23,696 nucleotides of DNA from an uncultured Alphaproteobacteria bacterium (GTDB lineage: Bacteria > Pseudomonadota > Alphaproteobacteria > Micavibrionales > Micavibrionaceae), in assembly GCA_946481105.1 (NCBI GenBank), contig CAMLMM010000028.1, forward strand, positions 1 through 23,696. Direction: 5' to 3'. Numbering within the stretch: the first letter of the stretch is position 1; each line of letters starts with the position of its first letter. Below the pieces are notes generated by a model. It was not told the origin of the DNA, made no database searches, and saw only the letters and a list, made by a program, of their open reading frames with translations. Below, one piece after another: positions 12,979 through 23,283 of the stretch. A program made the translations under genes and the position numbers.

Positions 12979-15900
12979 TCAGACCTGAATTGGCATCAGC
13001 AGCGGCTGGTCTGTCCATAATAACGCACAGTGAATTGTTTTTCCCGGATAAATAAGGGAAAGTGCGGTTTTGTAGGCCTTCAGCTGGTCACGATAAGCGG
13101 GTGGAATAGACTCGGGCGAACGTGGCGAGGGGCGGTTTGTCTTGAAATCGACAATCAGAACACGGTCGCCATCCACGACCAGGCGGTCAATCTGTCCGTT
13201 TATCACCTGACCGCCGCCAATCGGGCCAGAAACCGGCACCTCCGCCATGGATTTCGGCCCGAAAACATCAGCAAAGACAGGGTCGGTCAGGATGGATAAT
13301 GTCTCATTCAATATATCCTGCCGCACAGCATCACTCAACGCAGCCCCCATTGCCTTCAAGAAGGCTTCGCCGCTGCGTCGACGCGCATTTCCCGGCAGCT
13401 GCGGCAATATCTGGAACAGGCGGTGAGTGAGATTTCCGCGCAGGAAGCGGTGCTGATCATCCTTTTGATAAGGTGAAATCACCCGCTCATCCCCATCGGG
13501 CAGGCGCGACGGATTGATAATCGTGATCTGGCGTATATCCATCGCTTTGGGCGGCATCCGAAGCCAGGTCGGCAGATCGGCATATAGAAAAGCGGCTTCT
13601 TTCCGGTCTTTCTTTTCAACCGCTTTATCCTGCGGCGACTCAATGTGTTTACGCCCGGTGTGGGTATCCGTCACCGCATCCATGCGGTCAAACCCGGCGT
13701 TAATCAGATTATACCAGCAATCCGGTTTCGGCGGGCGCGACGGTTTGGCTTCGCCCATAATATAAAGACGGTCGCGCGCCCGTGTCAGGGCAACATACAG
13801 AAGGCGCATATATTCGGCGATATTCCGTTCATACTGGGCATTTTTGGCATTCTGATAGGCGGTGCAGACGCGCGCCGACCCTGCCGACCAGAGGGGAAAA
13901 CTATGTTGACCTTCTTCAACCCATTGTAACCGGTCAAGCTTGCCCCGGTCTGGATAACCTGTGGTGTCCGGTAACAGGACAATCGGCGCCTCCAATCCCT
14001 TGGACGCATGGACCGTCATAATGCGCACCTGATTATGGCTTTCTTTATCGCCCTCGGCGAGTTCGCGTTTTACATCGATATTGCGTTTCTGGAAGGTAAC
14101 GATGAATTCTTCCAGGCCGAAAATGCCATCCTGCTCGGCCCGCAGGCAATGTCCCAGGAATTCTTCCAGCCCGTCACGGCAATCGTCACCCAGTTCCTGA
14201 GCAAATGCCCGCCAGGCCGATCCGTCACGGTCACGCGGACAGGATTCATTCAGGATTTCATCAAAAAACTCGAATGGTTTGCGCAGCTGCGCCCGCGCTA
14301 TCATTTCACGCAGCCAAGCGACAATGTTGGGTGCCAGTTTCTGCTGCACCGCACTCCATAATGAGCCGGAGCGATTCAGGGCAACGGTCATTAATTCGTC
14401 ATCATTCAGACGAATGAAAGGCGATTTCAAAACACAGGCCAGAGATAAATCATCATCCGGCAGACGGCAAAACCGCGCCAGCGCCAGGCAATCCATCACG
14501 GCGATCTGATCATTCAGCTGCATTCGGTCAACGCCACTGACCGGAACATTCAGTAATTTAAGATGACGCACCAGATCACTTACAAAGCCTGTACGCGTAC
14601 GTACAAGGATAAGTATATCACGCGGTTCAATCGGCTTATCGGATGATTTCAGCCTCTCACCCGATGTAAGCCACGCCGATACCTGGAGCGCGATTTGCCG
14701 GGCTAAAACACTGTCATTCCCATTCTGACCTGTTGGGATACTTTCAACGGCGACAGGGGGTAAGGCCCAGGTTAAAGGGCCGGATACCGCTGGAGGTTCG
14801 CCCCGTTGAAGCATCGGCCATATCTCGGCACGTCCGCTATCCTTGGGACGGTGGGTATAATGCACAAGCGGTGACGTTAATCCCAACTGCCGTGCCAGAT
14901 TATTGTCTTCAAAGACGGTATCCACCAGTTCCAGCAGCGGTGCTGTCGTTCGGAATGATGTCTCAAGATTAACCGGTATGAATTCACGTCCGGATTCAGC
15001 CGCCCGGCTGGCGAAATACGCCTGCATACGATCAAACGCCGCCGGGTCCGCGCCATGAAAACTGAAAATCGACTGTTTCTTGTCACCCACCACGAACAGG
15101 CTGCGCGGGCGGTCGCTGTCACGGCCCCACCCGGCATGAAACTCGGCCGACAGGAGTTTGATGATTTCCCACTGGTGATTATTTGTATCCTGCGCTTCAT
15201 CGACCAGAATATGGTCGATACCTTCATCCAGCTTGTAATGAACCCATTCGGCAGCCTGCGATTCCAGAAGCTGGCGGGTTTTCAGGATAAGGTCGGTAAA
15301 ATCCAGCGCGTTGAGTTGCCGTTTTCGGTTTTCATATTTTGATAAACAGGATAACGCCATCAGCAGCAAATCGGTTGTCTGTTCAACCTGCGTAAGGGCA
15401 GCCAATTGTTCGGCGTAATTATCAATCTGACGGCGCAGCTGGGCCAGACGGTCGGCGATATCAGGATTATCCTTTTCACAATATATCTTGCGTGGATCGC
15501 CATCTTTCTTAAAGAAGGCATCGTATAAAAGCGGATATGCTTCCATCTGCCTGTCTGCCGGAATGGCAAGCCACGACGCCAGCTTCTGGCCATTATCGTG
15601 GTCGCGCTTTCCGGCATTGGCGAGGGTCACGGCAATCTGGCGCATATCGTCGAGCGGCAAGTCTCTGACAAAATTCTGCCAAATATCTGACTGCGTCATA
15701 CTTGATGGATAATTTAGAGCCTGCAGCAGCTTGTCGCGTATCGAATGGGGGGTTTGGGCGCTTTCCAAAAACTCTTTCAGCTTCCATGTATCCGACAATA
15801 GGCTGAGGAGAGTTGATTGCAGGGATTCGATATCCATGTACACAGCCAGACGTTCAAACGCGCCGACGAGTTCCAGGTCCAGACGGCCATCCTGCAGATC

Positions 15901-16449
15901 GCGCAGATTCTGGGTAACGATATGCGCCAACGTATCGACCGCCTGCGTTTCATCCAGCACGTTAAATTCTGGCGTGATGTCTGCTTCCAGCGGAAAACGT
16001 CCGAGCGTAGCCTGACAGAACGCATGAATCGTCATGATCGACAGGCCGCCAGGGACATCCAGTACTTGAGAAAATAATTGCCGGGCAGCGGTGACAACAT
16101 GATCAGCCGGTTCAACACCGAACAGATTGTCTTTCAGGTCTTTGCGAAGCCCGGCATCATCCATTACCGACCAGTCGGCCAGTTTTTTCTGGACACGCAG
16201 CGCCATGAGCGCCGCCGCCGCCTTGGTAAAGGTGATACATAGAATCTTGTGGGGACGCACACCGTCCCATCGCCCTTCCGGGTCCGGTAATAACAGGCGC
16301 AACACCCTGTCCGTCAGCACCTTAGTTTTACCCGAACCGGCCGACGCGGCCACCCAGACATCGCTATCCGGGTTCGCGGCCTGACGCTGCGGGATATTCG
16401 GGTCCGGGGCAGCCGGGACATTCTGCAGATAAGTTTGTGATACAGGCAT
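12979..16449 (-). CDS. addA: Double-strand-break repair helicase-nuclease subunit AddA
   Basis: AddA is the UvrD-like 3'-5' helicase and nuclease subunit of AddAB, which resects broken DNA ends for RecA loading. The 1156-residue product shows Walker A A-S-A-G-S-G-K-T (K41), motif Ia C-I-T-F-T-K-A-A-A, motif II D-E-A-Q-D (417-421), motif III G-D-K-K-Q-S-I-F-S-F-H-G-A (about 453-465), motif V V-H-A-S-K-G-L-E and motif VI Y-V-A-L-T-R-A-R-D-R-L. The C-terminal RecB-family nuclease has Q-I-D-R near 1088 and V-D-F-K-T-N with D1101 and K1103. All catalytic residues are present. The ATG overlaps the addB stop (TGATG), which indicates translational coupling and equal subunit supply. Confidence 0.97.
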   Translation of the reverse strand: MPVSQTYLQNVPAAPDPNIPQRQAANPDSDVWVAASAGSGKTKVLTDRVLRLLLPDPEGRWDGVRPHKILCITFTKAAAALMALRVQKKLADWSVMDDAGLRKDLKDNLFGVEPADHVVTAARQLFSQVLDVPGGLSIMTIHAFCQATLGRFPLEADITPEFNVLDETQAVDTLAHIVTQNLRDLQDGRLDLELVGAFERLAVYMDIESLQSTLLSLLSDTWKLKEFLESAQTPHSIRDKLLQALNYPSSMTQSDIWQNFVRDLPLDDMRQIAVTLANAGKRDHDNGQKLASWLAIPADRQMEAYPLLYDAFFKKDGDPRKIYCEKDNPDIADRLAQLRRQIDNYAEQLAALTQVEQTTDLLLMALSCLSKYENRKRQLNALDFTDLILKTRQLLESQAAEWVHYKLDEGIDHILVDEAQDTNNHQWEIIKLLSAEFHAGWGRDSDRPRSLFVVGDKKQSIFSFHGADPAAFDRMQAYFASRAAESGREFIPVNLETSFRTTAPLLELVDTVFEDNNLARQLGLTSPLVHYTHRPKDSGRAEIWPMLQRGEPPAVSGPLTWALPPVAVESIPTGQNGNDSVLARQIALQVSAWLTSGERLKSSDKPIEPRDILILVRTRTGFVSDLVRHLKLLNVPVSGVDRMQLNDQIAVMDCLALARFCRLPDDDLSLACVLKSPFIRLNDDELMTVALNRSGSLWSAVQQKLAPNIVAWLREMIARAQLRKPFEFFDEILNESCPRDRDGSAWRAFAQELGDDCRDGLEEFLGHCLRAEQDGIFGLEEFIVTFQKRNIDVKRELAEGDKESHNQVRIMTVHASKGLEAPIVLLPDTTGYPDRGKLDRLQWVEEGQHSFPLWSAGSARVCTAYQNAKNAQYERNIAEYMRLLYVALTRARDRLYIMGEAKPSRPPKPDCWYNLINAGFDRMDAVTDTHTGRKHIESPQDKAVEKKDRKEAAFLYADLPTWLRMPPKAMDIRQITIINPSRLPDGDERVISPYQKDDQHRFLRGNLTHRLFQILPQLPGNARRRSGEAFLKAMGAALSDAVRQDILNETLSILTDPVFADVFGPKSMAEVPVSGPIGGGQVINGQIDRLVVDGDRVLIVDFKTNRPSPRSPESIPPAYRDQLKAYKTALSLIYPGKTIHCALLWTDQPLLMPIQV

Positions 16450-19415
16450 CAGGCAGCCTCCCCATCTGGGATGTCATCATCGGCCTCTGCCGATTCACTG
16501 GCCCATTCCGCTGTCCGTGCCAGATGCAGATAGGGTTTTGCGTCGTCATAAATGCGCCCCTGCGGGGGCAGAGCAATATACGGGGTTTGCGCATCTTCAA
16601 ATTTGATGACCAGATTGCGTATGCCTTCGCTGGCGGCATCTATCACGTCACGCATATTCTGTTGCCGGGGTGTTTTGACCTCTCCCGCGCCGGAATGACT
16701 GCCGCTGATCCGCCAATAGGCGAAGCCGCCAACCTGAACTTTCTCGCCCCAGGCGCCCTGTTCCACCATCATGGCTTCAAGTGGCAATTGGGGGGCAAGG
16801 CCGCGCGCCACTTTGGTCCAGGAAGGTGGCTGGCCGGTTTTATAGTCAATAACGAAAGCCCCCCCGGTTTTCAGCCGATCCAGCCGGTCCGCCTTGGCTG
16901 TCAGGGTAAATTGCCGCGTCCCGTCCCGCGATTCATAAAGGGAAAGTGCCGCTTCTTTTTCACTCAGCCATGGGGTCGCCTCGTGACGCCACCCGGTTTC
17001 GGTTTCAAGGAACCAGTCCACCATACGGACAAAACGCGGCCACCAGTAATGCCAGTGCGGCCCCATATATTCCAGTTCAGTGAATTTTTGCTCTCCGGCA
17101 TCCAGCAGAATGTCACGCGAATTAAGCGGTAACTCACCGGGGTATGTCAGGATGAAGTCCTTCAGAATATCATGCACGAAACTGCCGCGTTCCGCGCTGG
17201 TTGTATCCTCATCCACCGGCTTCAGATAGTGCAATTTCAGAATACGTTCGGCATAAATCCGGTAAGGATTATTCATCCATTTTTCAATGGCGGTGACCGA
17301 TAATTTTTGGGGTCGCTCAGTGATAGGCGGGCATGGTGCAGGAACCGGAAGCGGCGAAAATTTGCGCCGCGGCTTATCAAGGATGGTGGCCCAGTGCAGG
17401 TATTCCCCCTGCGTCCAGTCTTGCGGCATGTTTTCTGCCTGCAATAATGTTTTCCAGCGTTCGAGCCAGCGCGCCGGGACGGTCGCGGCCCCTTCGGCCT
17501 TCAGGCTGCGCGTGATAATCACTTCCTCTGCACCGCTATGGGATACGAAATCATGGGCCGCCAGACCAACACTGCGCTCTGCCGTCGGCAAGCCGAAATC
17601 GCGCCGCATTGTGCGGGACATCCACGGGTCATGACCGGGATCGGCCGGCCATGTAGCCTCATTCAGCCCACCCAGTATCATGACATCACGGCGTATCAGG
17701 CGTGATTCCAGCTGACCGAGGAATAAAATGCGGCGATGGCGCGGGTCAGTTGCGCGGTAACTTTCCTGTGACAGAAGCTCATGAAACACATCAACAAATA
17801 AATCGAGGGTCAGTGGCGGCAGATAATCTGCGGCCGCCATGATGCCCGATAGAAATGATGCCAGTGTTTCGCTTTCCGGCTGGGCCCAGAAATTTTCGGC
17901 GGTTCCACCGGAGGCTTCAGCCGTCTGTATTAGCGCCTGACAGAATGTCTGGATACTATGCTCTCCCTGCGCCAAGCCCACGAGGGGGAAGAAGGTGGCT
18001 GCAAGATGATCCAGCATTCGTCCGAATATATCTGTTTCGACTGATGGATCCAGCCGTAACACGCGGCGGCGGAGTCCTTCAATTCCTGCCATAGGACGCG
18101 GCCCGCGCAGCAATTGTTTTTCAAAGGCGGTCACGGCATCCTTGTACAGCGTGATAAAAAGTGGATGCTTAATAAAATCAAGCAACTGCAGCGGTGCAAA
18201 TTCATCCTGCACCAGTCGCAAAATGGCGCCGAGAAATGTTGCGGATGGCGTCACTGCCAACGCACCTCCGGCGCTATCATCCACTGTGATGCCCCAGCGG
18301 GACAAAGCCGTTAACACGCGACGCGCAAGAATGCGGTCGGGGGTTACAAAACAGGCCGTCTTATCTGAATCTTCGAGTATGGCGCGCAAAGCGACAGCAA
18401 TAGTGGCAGCCTCTTCCTGCGCAGTGCGGGCCTCGATAATCTGCAATCCCTGCATGCCACTCGCAAAATCAACCGGGGAAGGTGTACCGAATACCGCCGC
18501 CGGGGCCATCACGGCCCGCAGCACGGCACGGCGGTCATGCCCATTCCCATTCTGCGCCCAGATGTTCACCGCATTGCGTGGCACCTCCATCACCGAGAGC
18601 AGATTTCTCATGGTTGCCTGCGGATGCGTCGGACCGATTTCATTCCACGCAGTATCATCTATCTCAGTATCCAGTCCCGGAAGGACGACGACACCTTGTG
18701 GCAATCGTGAAATAGTTTTGAGCAACGCCGCCGTCATGGGAATGGACCCAGTAGATCCGGCGGCAAGGACAGGTGTGGATGGCGGATACGCGTCCCAGAA
18801 GGCCGTCAGCGTTTTCATCAGGCGCTTGCGGCGATCAGCCTGGTCAATCAGGTTACGCTCGGCTAGAATGGCAGGCCATAAAGCCGTGACAATCTCAAGA
18901 AATTTCAACGTCTGTTGCCAGTGGTCCGAGAGTGATTCCGGCACGATATCCTGCAGGCGTTCAAACCCAACATCTTCGGTATGTGCCTGATCGATAAGGC
19001 GGGCCAGACCACGCGCCAGGGCCAGCGACTGGTCAATTGTCAGTGTCGTATCTTTCTGCCGCACCAATTGCGCCAGCAGGAACAAGCGTTCGAGCGATGG
19101 GACTGCCTGTGGAATATCCGGGGATTCAAACCCAAATCCGCTCATGAACAAATCCAGTTCTTCAGCATCGACATCACCAATCGATTGCAAGCGTGGCAGC
19201 AACAGTGGACGATCACCTGCCTGCGCCACAAATGAATCCCGCAACTCGCGGCACGCCCGGCGCGTTGGCAACAGAATGCGCCAATCCGTCAAATCAGTTT
19301 GCGAGGAGTTTAGGGACGTCAGTATTCCGGCTGCCAGCGCAGGGAGAAAAGGTGTCGTTACCGGAATGGTAAAGACACCTCGTTTCAATCCCGGTTTGGA
19401 GACGAATTCACTCAA
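16449..19415 (-). CDS. addB: Double-strand-break repair subunit AddB (alphaproteobacterial type)
   Basis: AddB partners AddA in end resection, cutting the second strand and scanning for a recombination hotspot. The 988-residue product has I-L-L-P-T-R-R-A-C-R-E-L-R-D at about 47-60, typical of alphaproteobacterial AddB, and a C-terminal RecB-like nuclease with K-A-D-R-L-D-R and I-D-Y-K-T-G (D857, K859). It lacks a P-loop, and no cysteine lies in the C-terminal region, so the four-cysteine iron-sulfur site of Bacillus AddB is absent. The start is TTG at 19415: it overlaps the pepA stop (TTGA), has GAGG about 10 bases upstream, and no ATG occurs before well-conserved sequence. Overlaps at both ends put it in one operon with pepA and addA. 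Confidence 0.95.
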   Translation of the reverse strand: MSEFVSKPGLKRGVFTIPVTTPFLPALAAGILTSLNSSQTDLTDWRILLPTRRACRELRDSFVAQAGDRPLLLPRLQSIGDVDAEELDLFMSGFGFESPDIPQAVPSLERLFLLAQLVRQKDTTLTIDQSLALARGLARLIDQAHTEDVGFERLQDIVPESLSDHWQQTLKFLEIVTALWPAILAERNLIDQADRRKRLMKTLTAFWDAYPPSTPVLAAGSTGSIPMTAALLKTISRLPQGVVVLPGLDTEIDDTAWNEIGPTHPQATMRNLLSVMEVPRNAVNIWAQNGNGHDRRAVLRAVMAPAAVFGTPSPVDFASGMQGLQIIEARTAQEEAATIAVALRAILEDSDKTACFVTPDRILARRVLTALSRWGITVDDSAGGALAVTPSATFLGAILRLVQDEFAPLQLLDFIKHPLFITLYKDAVTAFEKQLLRGPRPMAGIEGLRRRVLRLDPSVETDIFGRMLDHLAATFFPLVGLAQGEHSIQTFCQALIQTAEASGGTAENFWAQPESETLASFLSGIMAAADYLPPLTLDLFVDVFHELLSQESYRATDPRHRRILFLGQLESRLIRRDVMILGGLNEATWPADPGHDPWMSRTMRRDFGLPTAERSVGLAAHDFVSHSGAEEVIITRSLKAEGAATVPARWLERWKTLLQAENMPQDWTQGEYLHWATILDKPRRKFSPLPVPAPCPPITERPQKLSVTAIEKWMNNPYRIYAERILKLHYLKPVDEDTTSAERGSFVHDILKDFILTYPGELPLNSRDILLDAGEQKFTELEYMGPHWHYWWPRFVRMVDWFLETETGWRHEATPWLSEKEAALSLYESRDGTRQFTLTAKADRLDRLKTGGAFVIDYKTGQPPSWTKVARGLAPQLPLEAMMVEQGAWGEKVQVGGFAYWRISGSHSGAGEVKTPRQQNMRDVIDAASEGIRNLVIKFEDAQTPYIALPPQGRIYDDAKPYLHLARTAEWASESAEADDDIPDGEAA

Positions 19416-20935
19416 CCGAAATTTTCCTCAACGAATTGATTGAGGAGGCGTATGCCATATCCGCTGGCAAACGGGACCGGGCAGGTCGGCGTGGTTTTGC
19501 TCATTGCGACCCCGGCAATATCCAGGTGAGCCCAGGGGCGCCCCTCATCGATAAATTCACCCAGGAAAGCAGCAGCTGTGCATGACCCACCGTAACGCCC
19601 AGTGGAACTGATATTTTTAATATCAGCAAATACAGAATCCATATCGCGGCGGAAGTTTTTATCGAGCGGCATGCGCCAGATTTTTTCACCTGTATCGGCA
19701 CCGGCCTTTTCAATCTGGGACCAGAGCGCATTGTCGTTCACAAACGCGCCGCAATGTTCCAGCCCCAGCGAAATCATGATAGCCCCGGTGAGGGTTGCCA
19801 GATCGACGATAAATTTTGGATCGAATTTTTGCTGCACATAAGTCAACGCATCGGCCAGCACCAGACGACCCTCGGCATCGGTGTTCAGCACTTCCACCGT
19901 CTTGCCGCTATAGGATGTGATGATATCGCTTGGTCGCATTGCTTCATCGGATACCGAGTTTTCGGCCAAGGCCACTGCTGCCACGACTGGTACGCTGCAT
20001 TTGCGCGTAGCCAGCAGTTTCATCAGGCCCACAACAGTTGCCGCCCCTGCCATGTCCATTTTCATGTCGAGCATGCCCTCAAACGGTTTGAGGTTCAGCC
20101 CCCCCGTGTCAAAGGTGATGCCTTTGCCAACAAAGGCCAATGGTTTTTGCTTCTTGCCTTTGGTTTTGGTCATTCCCGGCCATTCCATGATCACCAGGCG
20201 CGGTGGATTCTCAGACGCCTGACCAACCGCCAGCAGACAGCCCATACCGAGTTTATGAAGCTGTTTGTCATCCATCACGGTAACTTTTATACCCAATGGT
20301 GTGAGCGTCTTTTTAATACGATCGGCAAAACTCGATGGGAATAGTTTATTGGGTGGCTCGTTCACAAAATCGCGCACCAGCGCAATCGACTCCGCTTTGG
20401 AAGCGACGGATTTTGCCAGTTTTTGTAAAGCCTTGGCTTGGGATGTCTGTACAATGAATGACGTTAGGCGCGCGTCATCACCCTTTTTCTTTTTGGTGGT
20501 CTTATATCCGTCGAAACGATATGAGCCCAACTGCACACCCAGCAACAGGCTGGATAGAATTGTCTCTTCCTGTTCACCCAGATCGTCACTATTCAGCAAA
20601 GTTGCCTGAGAACTGCCATGGGCCGCCAGTGCGCCAGCCAGTTTGCCCCCGGCGGCTTCCAGCGCCGGTACGGAAATTTTCTTAGCATCGCCCAGGCCCA
20701 GAACGATAACGCGCAGATACGGCGCTTTAGCAGGCAAGGCAATATTCAGCATATCGCCGCAATCGGCCTTGAAGACCGGGTGACTGTCCAGCTGGTGTTG
20801 GAGCACACCGCCAAGCGCTTTATCCAAAGACTTCGCCTTTTTGCCCAGCTTTTTGTCGTCAAATATCGTGACAACCGCCGTATCGGCAACAGCCTGGGTG
20901 GCGACAAGGGTAATTTCCGGCGTATCTATAGGCAT
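19412..20935 (-). CDS. pepA: Leucyl aminopeptidase (M17 family)
   Basis: This is a cytoplasmic di-metal aminopeptidase, usually a hexamer, trimming N-terminal residues from peptides. The 507-residue product has the family signature N-T-D-A-E-G-R-L at 351-358. Ligands and catalytic residues align with E. coli PepA: K271 and D276 in G-K-G-I-T-F-D-T-G-G, K283, D294 in M-K-M-D-M-A-G-A, D353, E355 and R357. The N-terminal domain is of normal size with a lysine-rich loop at about 145-152. The ATG at 20935 is divergent from lptF with a 70-base gap, a very common arrangement in proteobacteria. The stop overlaps addB. E. coli PepA also binds DNA at recombination sites; nothing here tests that. Confidence 0.96.
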   Translation of the reverse strand: MPIDTPEITLVATQAVADTAVVTIFDDKKLGKKAKSLDKALGGVLQHQLDSHPVFKADCGDMLNIALPAKAPYLRVIVLGLGDAKKISVPALEAAGGKLAGALAAHGSSQATLLNSDDLGEQEETILSSLLLGVQLGSYRFDGYKTTKKKKGDDARLTSFIVQTSQAKALQKLAKSVASKAESIALVRDFVNEPPNKLFPSSFADRIKKTLTPLGIKVTVMDDKQLHKLGMGCLLAVGQASENPPRLVIMEWPGMTKTKGKKQKPLAFVGKGITFDTGGLNLKPFEGMLDMKMDMAGAATVVGLMKLLATRKCSVPVVAAVALAENSVSDEAMRPSDIITSYSGKTVEVLNTDAEGRLVLADALTYVQQKFDPKFIVDLATLTGAIMISLGLEHCGAFVNDNALWSQIEKAGADTGEKIWRMPLDKNFRRDMDSVFADIKNISSTGRYGGSCTAAAFLGEFIDEGRPWAHLDIAGVAMSKTTPTCPVPFASGYGIRLLNQFVEENFG

Positions 20936-21005
20936 AATTTAGGTCCCGTTTGGTTGTGTCTGAATTGGATATCTGGTAGGTTCTCACCAGCTTAAGAGAC
21001 TGTCA

Positions 21006-22130
21006 ATGCCGATTGTAGACCGCTATGTCCTCCGCCAGATTTTGGTCGCCACTTTTTTTGTGACGATGATTCTGGTTGCGGTCATTTTTCTGACCCAGTC
21101 CCTGCGTTTTCTGGATCTGGTGATAAATGCCGGCGCGTCGGGTTGGTCGATATGGGCACAGACTTTTTTAATACTTCCCAGCTTTTTTGAAACCATTTTG
21201 CCGATCGGCATGGTTGCCGGGGTATTATTTATCTATAACCGCCTGCTGCTGGATAATGAACTGGTCGTTCTCAGGGCGCTTGGCTTTTCCCCATTACGCT
21301 TGGGCCGCCCTGTCCTTCTTCTTTCCTGCCTGCTTGGTATTGCGCTATTTTTTATTATGGGATGGGTTGCTCCCTTGTGCAAAACCGAAGGCTTCGCCAT
21401 GAAGCAAAAGATAAAGGATCAGATGTCCTCCTTTATTTTTCAGGAAGGCGTTTTCAACAACACAACTTCCGGCCTGATGATTTACATCCGCGACCGCGAT
21501 AGTACAGGCAATATGCAGGGACTCATCATTCACGATTCCCGCAACAAAGAAAAACCGCCATCGACGGTGATTGCCGCCAAAGGCATTCTGGTGACATCCG
21601 AGAATGGACAGCAAGTCGTGGTTTATGACGGCTCTCGCCAGGAACTTGACCCTAAGACACGCGCCTTACGTCGCCTGGATTTTGACCGGTATACTATTGA
21701 TATTCCTACCACGGCCAAGACTAAGAAGGAACGCTTTCAGGAGCCAGATGAACGCACCCTGTCCGAATTACTCTCTGTTGATAAAAATAAGGAAAGGATG
21801 GACCGCAAAACAAAGCGCGAGTTCAAAGGAGAAATCCAGAAACGTATCCTCTCGCCTTTTCTGGTTCCTGCATTCAGCCTGGTTGGCATCAGCTTTCTCC
21901 TGCTGGGCGGTTATGACCGCCGCGGGCAGTCGCGCCGCATTATGCTGGCCATCACTTTAATCGTCCTTCTGCAGGTCGCCTATCTCATCTCATATAATCT
22001 GGCGAAACAGTCTTCGGTCGGATTTCCCTTAATGCTTATCAGCGTACTTACGCCGATTGGGCTAAGTCTTTATTTTCTGCGACGGGGGAGCCTTCCCCCC
22101 ACCCTCAACAGACTTATCGGGAAGGTCTGA
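21006..22130 (+). CDS. lptF: LPS export ABC transporter permease LptF
   Basis: LptF and LptG form the inner-membrane part of the LptB2FG transporter, which extracts lipopolysaccharide and pushes it onto the LptC-LptA bridge. The 374-residue product has the YjgP/YjgQ layout: an N-terminal amphipathic segment, three helices (about 10-35, 50-75, 98-122), a periplasmic beta-jellyroll domain (about 130-270) and three C-terminal helices (about 278-365). The coupling-loop region E-L-V-V-L-R-A-L-G-F-S is clear. The start is the ATG at 21006 after AAGAGA. Its stop overlaps the lptG start (TGATG). The order of the two paralogues follows the usual lptF-lptG convention. Confidence 0.94.
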   Translation: MPIVDRYVLRQILVATFFVTMILVAVIFLTQSLRFLDLVINAGASGWSIWAQTFLILPSFFETILPIGMVAGVLFIYNRLLLDNELVVLRALGFSPLRLGRPVLLLSCLLGIALFFIMGWVAPLCKTEGFAMKQKIKDQMSSFIFQEGVFNNTTSGLMIYIRDRDSTGNMQGLIIHDSRNKEKPPSTVIAAKGILVTSENGQQVVVYDGSRQELDPKTRALRRLDFDRYTIDIPTTAKTKKERFQEPDERTLSELLSVDKNKERMDRKTKREFKGEIQKRILSPFLVPAFSLVGISFLLLGGYDRRGQSRRIMLAITLIVLLQVAYLISYNLAKQSSVGFPLMLISVLTPIGLSLYFLRRGSLPPTLNRLIGKV

Positions 22131-23233
22131 TGATGTTTTCCTTTTTCGGCAGCACTCTCTCACGTTACCTTGCGCGCATTTACGCCTTTAATTTTATCGC
22201 GATGATGCTTTTGCTGGCTGGTATCGTTTTTCTGTTCGACACGGTCGAGTTGCTGCGCCGTTCCACCGGGCGCGAGGGCATCGGTTTTTCCCTGCTGATA
22301 AAGATGAGCCTGCTGAAACTGCCCGATGTCATGAACACCATTGCGCCGTTTGCCGTTTTATTCAGCGCCCTGTTCACCTTCTGGCAATTGTCGCGGCGTC
22401 AGGAATTGGTCGTACTCCGTTCGGCAGGTATTTCCGTCTGGCAATTTTTATCGCCTATCCTGCTGGTGGCTCTTGCCGCCGGCGCCATTATGGTGACAGT
22501 GCTCAATCCCCTGGGGGCAGCCCTTTATACCAAATATGCGCAGCTGGAGCAGAAATTCCTTAAAAGCAATGACACCAGCATTGTTGCCATATTCGACCAG
22601 GGCTTATGGCTGCGGCAGGAAGTTGAAGGCGGATACACTGTACTTCATGCGGCGCGTATCGACCCAGACTGGCGGCTACTGAACGTCATGGCTTTGTTCT
22701 ATGACAACAACGATAGTTTCAGCAAACGTCTGGATTCCTCCGTGGCGGAACTGACTCCTGGAAAATGGGTACTGAAAGATTCTGTTTTGAACATTCCGAA
22801 TGAAAAATCCAGACGTCTGGGGAGGGCTGAAATCAAAACCTCACTCACTCCCAATGAGATCGAAGATAGTTTTTCAAGTCCCCGGTCGATGGGTTTTTGG
22901 GCGTTACCTTCCTTTATCCAGACATTGGATAATACCGGATTTGATTCAACCCGCCTTCGAATCCATTTTCAGTCGCTTCTGGCCCAGCCTTTCCTTTATA
23001 TGGCGATGATAATTCTGGCCGCATGCGTGGCCCTGCGTCAGCAGCGGCAGGGGCAGACATTTGCATTTGTCGTAATAGGAATAATGACCGGGTTTACTGT
23101 CTTTATCCTATCGAATTTTCTGCAGGCTTTAGGAACATCACACCAGCTGCCTGTTTTTCTGGCCGCCTGGAGCCCAGCATTAATCGCATCCATGCTGGGC
23201 AGCACAGTTTTACTGACCTTTGAAGATGGTTAA
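22130..23233 (+). CDS. lptG: LPS export ABC transporter permease LptG
   Basis: This is the second YjgP/YjgQ permease and the partner of LptF. The 367-residue product has the same six-helix plus periplasmic jellyroll design, with the cytoplasmic coupling segment R-R-Q-E-L-V-V-L-R-S-A-G-I-S near residues 88-101. It opens L-S-R-Y-L-A-R-I-Y-A-F-N-F, as LptG proteins do. Two ATG codons stand in tandem at 22130 and 22133, with GGAAGG 5 to 8 bases before; either may be used. The cytoplasmic ATPase LptB is not in the window. Confidence 0.94.
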   Translation: MMFSFFGSTLSRYLARIYAFNFIAMMLLLAGIVFLFDTVELLRRSTGREGIGFSLLIKMSLLKLPDVMNTIAPFAVLFSALFTFWQLSRRQELVVLRSAGISVWQFLSPILLVALAAGAIMVTVLNPLGAALYTKYAQLEQKFLKSNDTSIVAIFDQGLWLRQEVEGGYTVLHAARIDPDWRLLNVMALFYDNNDSFSKRLDSSVAELTPGKWVLKDSVLNIPNEKSRRLGRAEIKTSLTPNEIEDSFSSPRSMGFWALPSFIQTLDNTGFDSTRLRIHFQSLLAQPFLYMAMIILAACVALRQQRQGQTFAFVVIGIMTGFTVFILSNFLQALGTSHQLPVFLAAWSPALIASMLGSTVLLTFEDG

Positions 23234-23283
23234 AAACTGTAGTATTTTTGCAACATTTCTGAAAGTTCAGCTTTGCATCTTCT

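Noticed and set aside
18142..18990. 282-codon plus-strand ORF opposite addB
   Set aside because: S/A/R-rich antisense shadow of addB; the addB frame has the expected motifs on both sides.
19754..20344. 196-codon plus-strand ORF opposite pepA
   Set aside because: It covers the pepA catalytic signature on the other strand; shadow frame.
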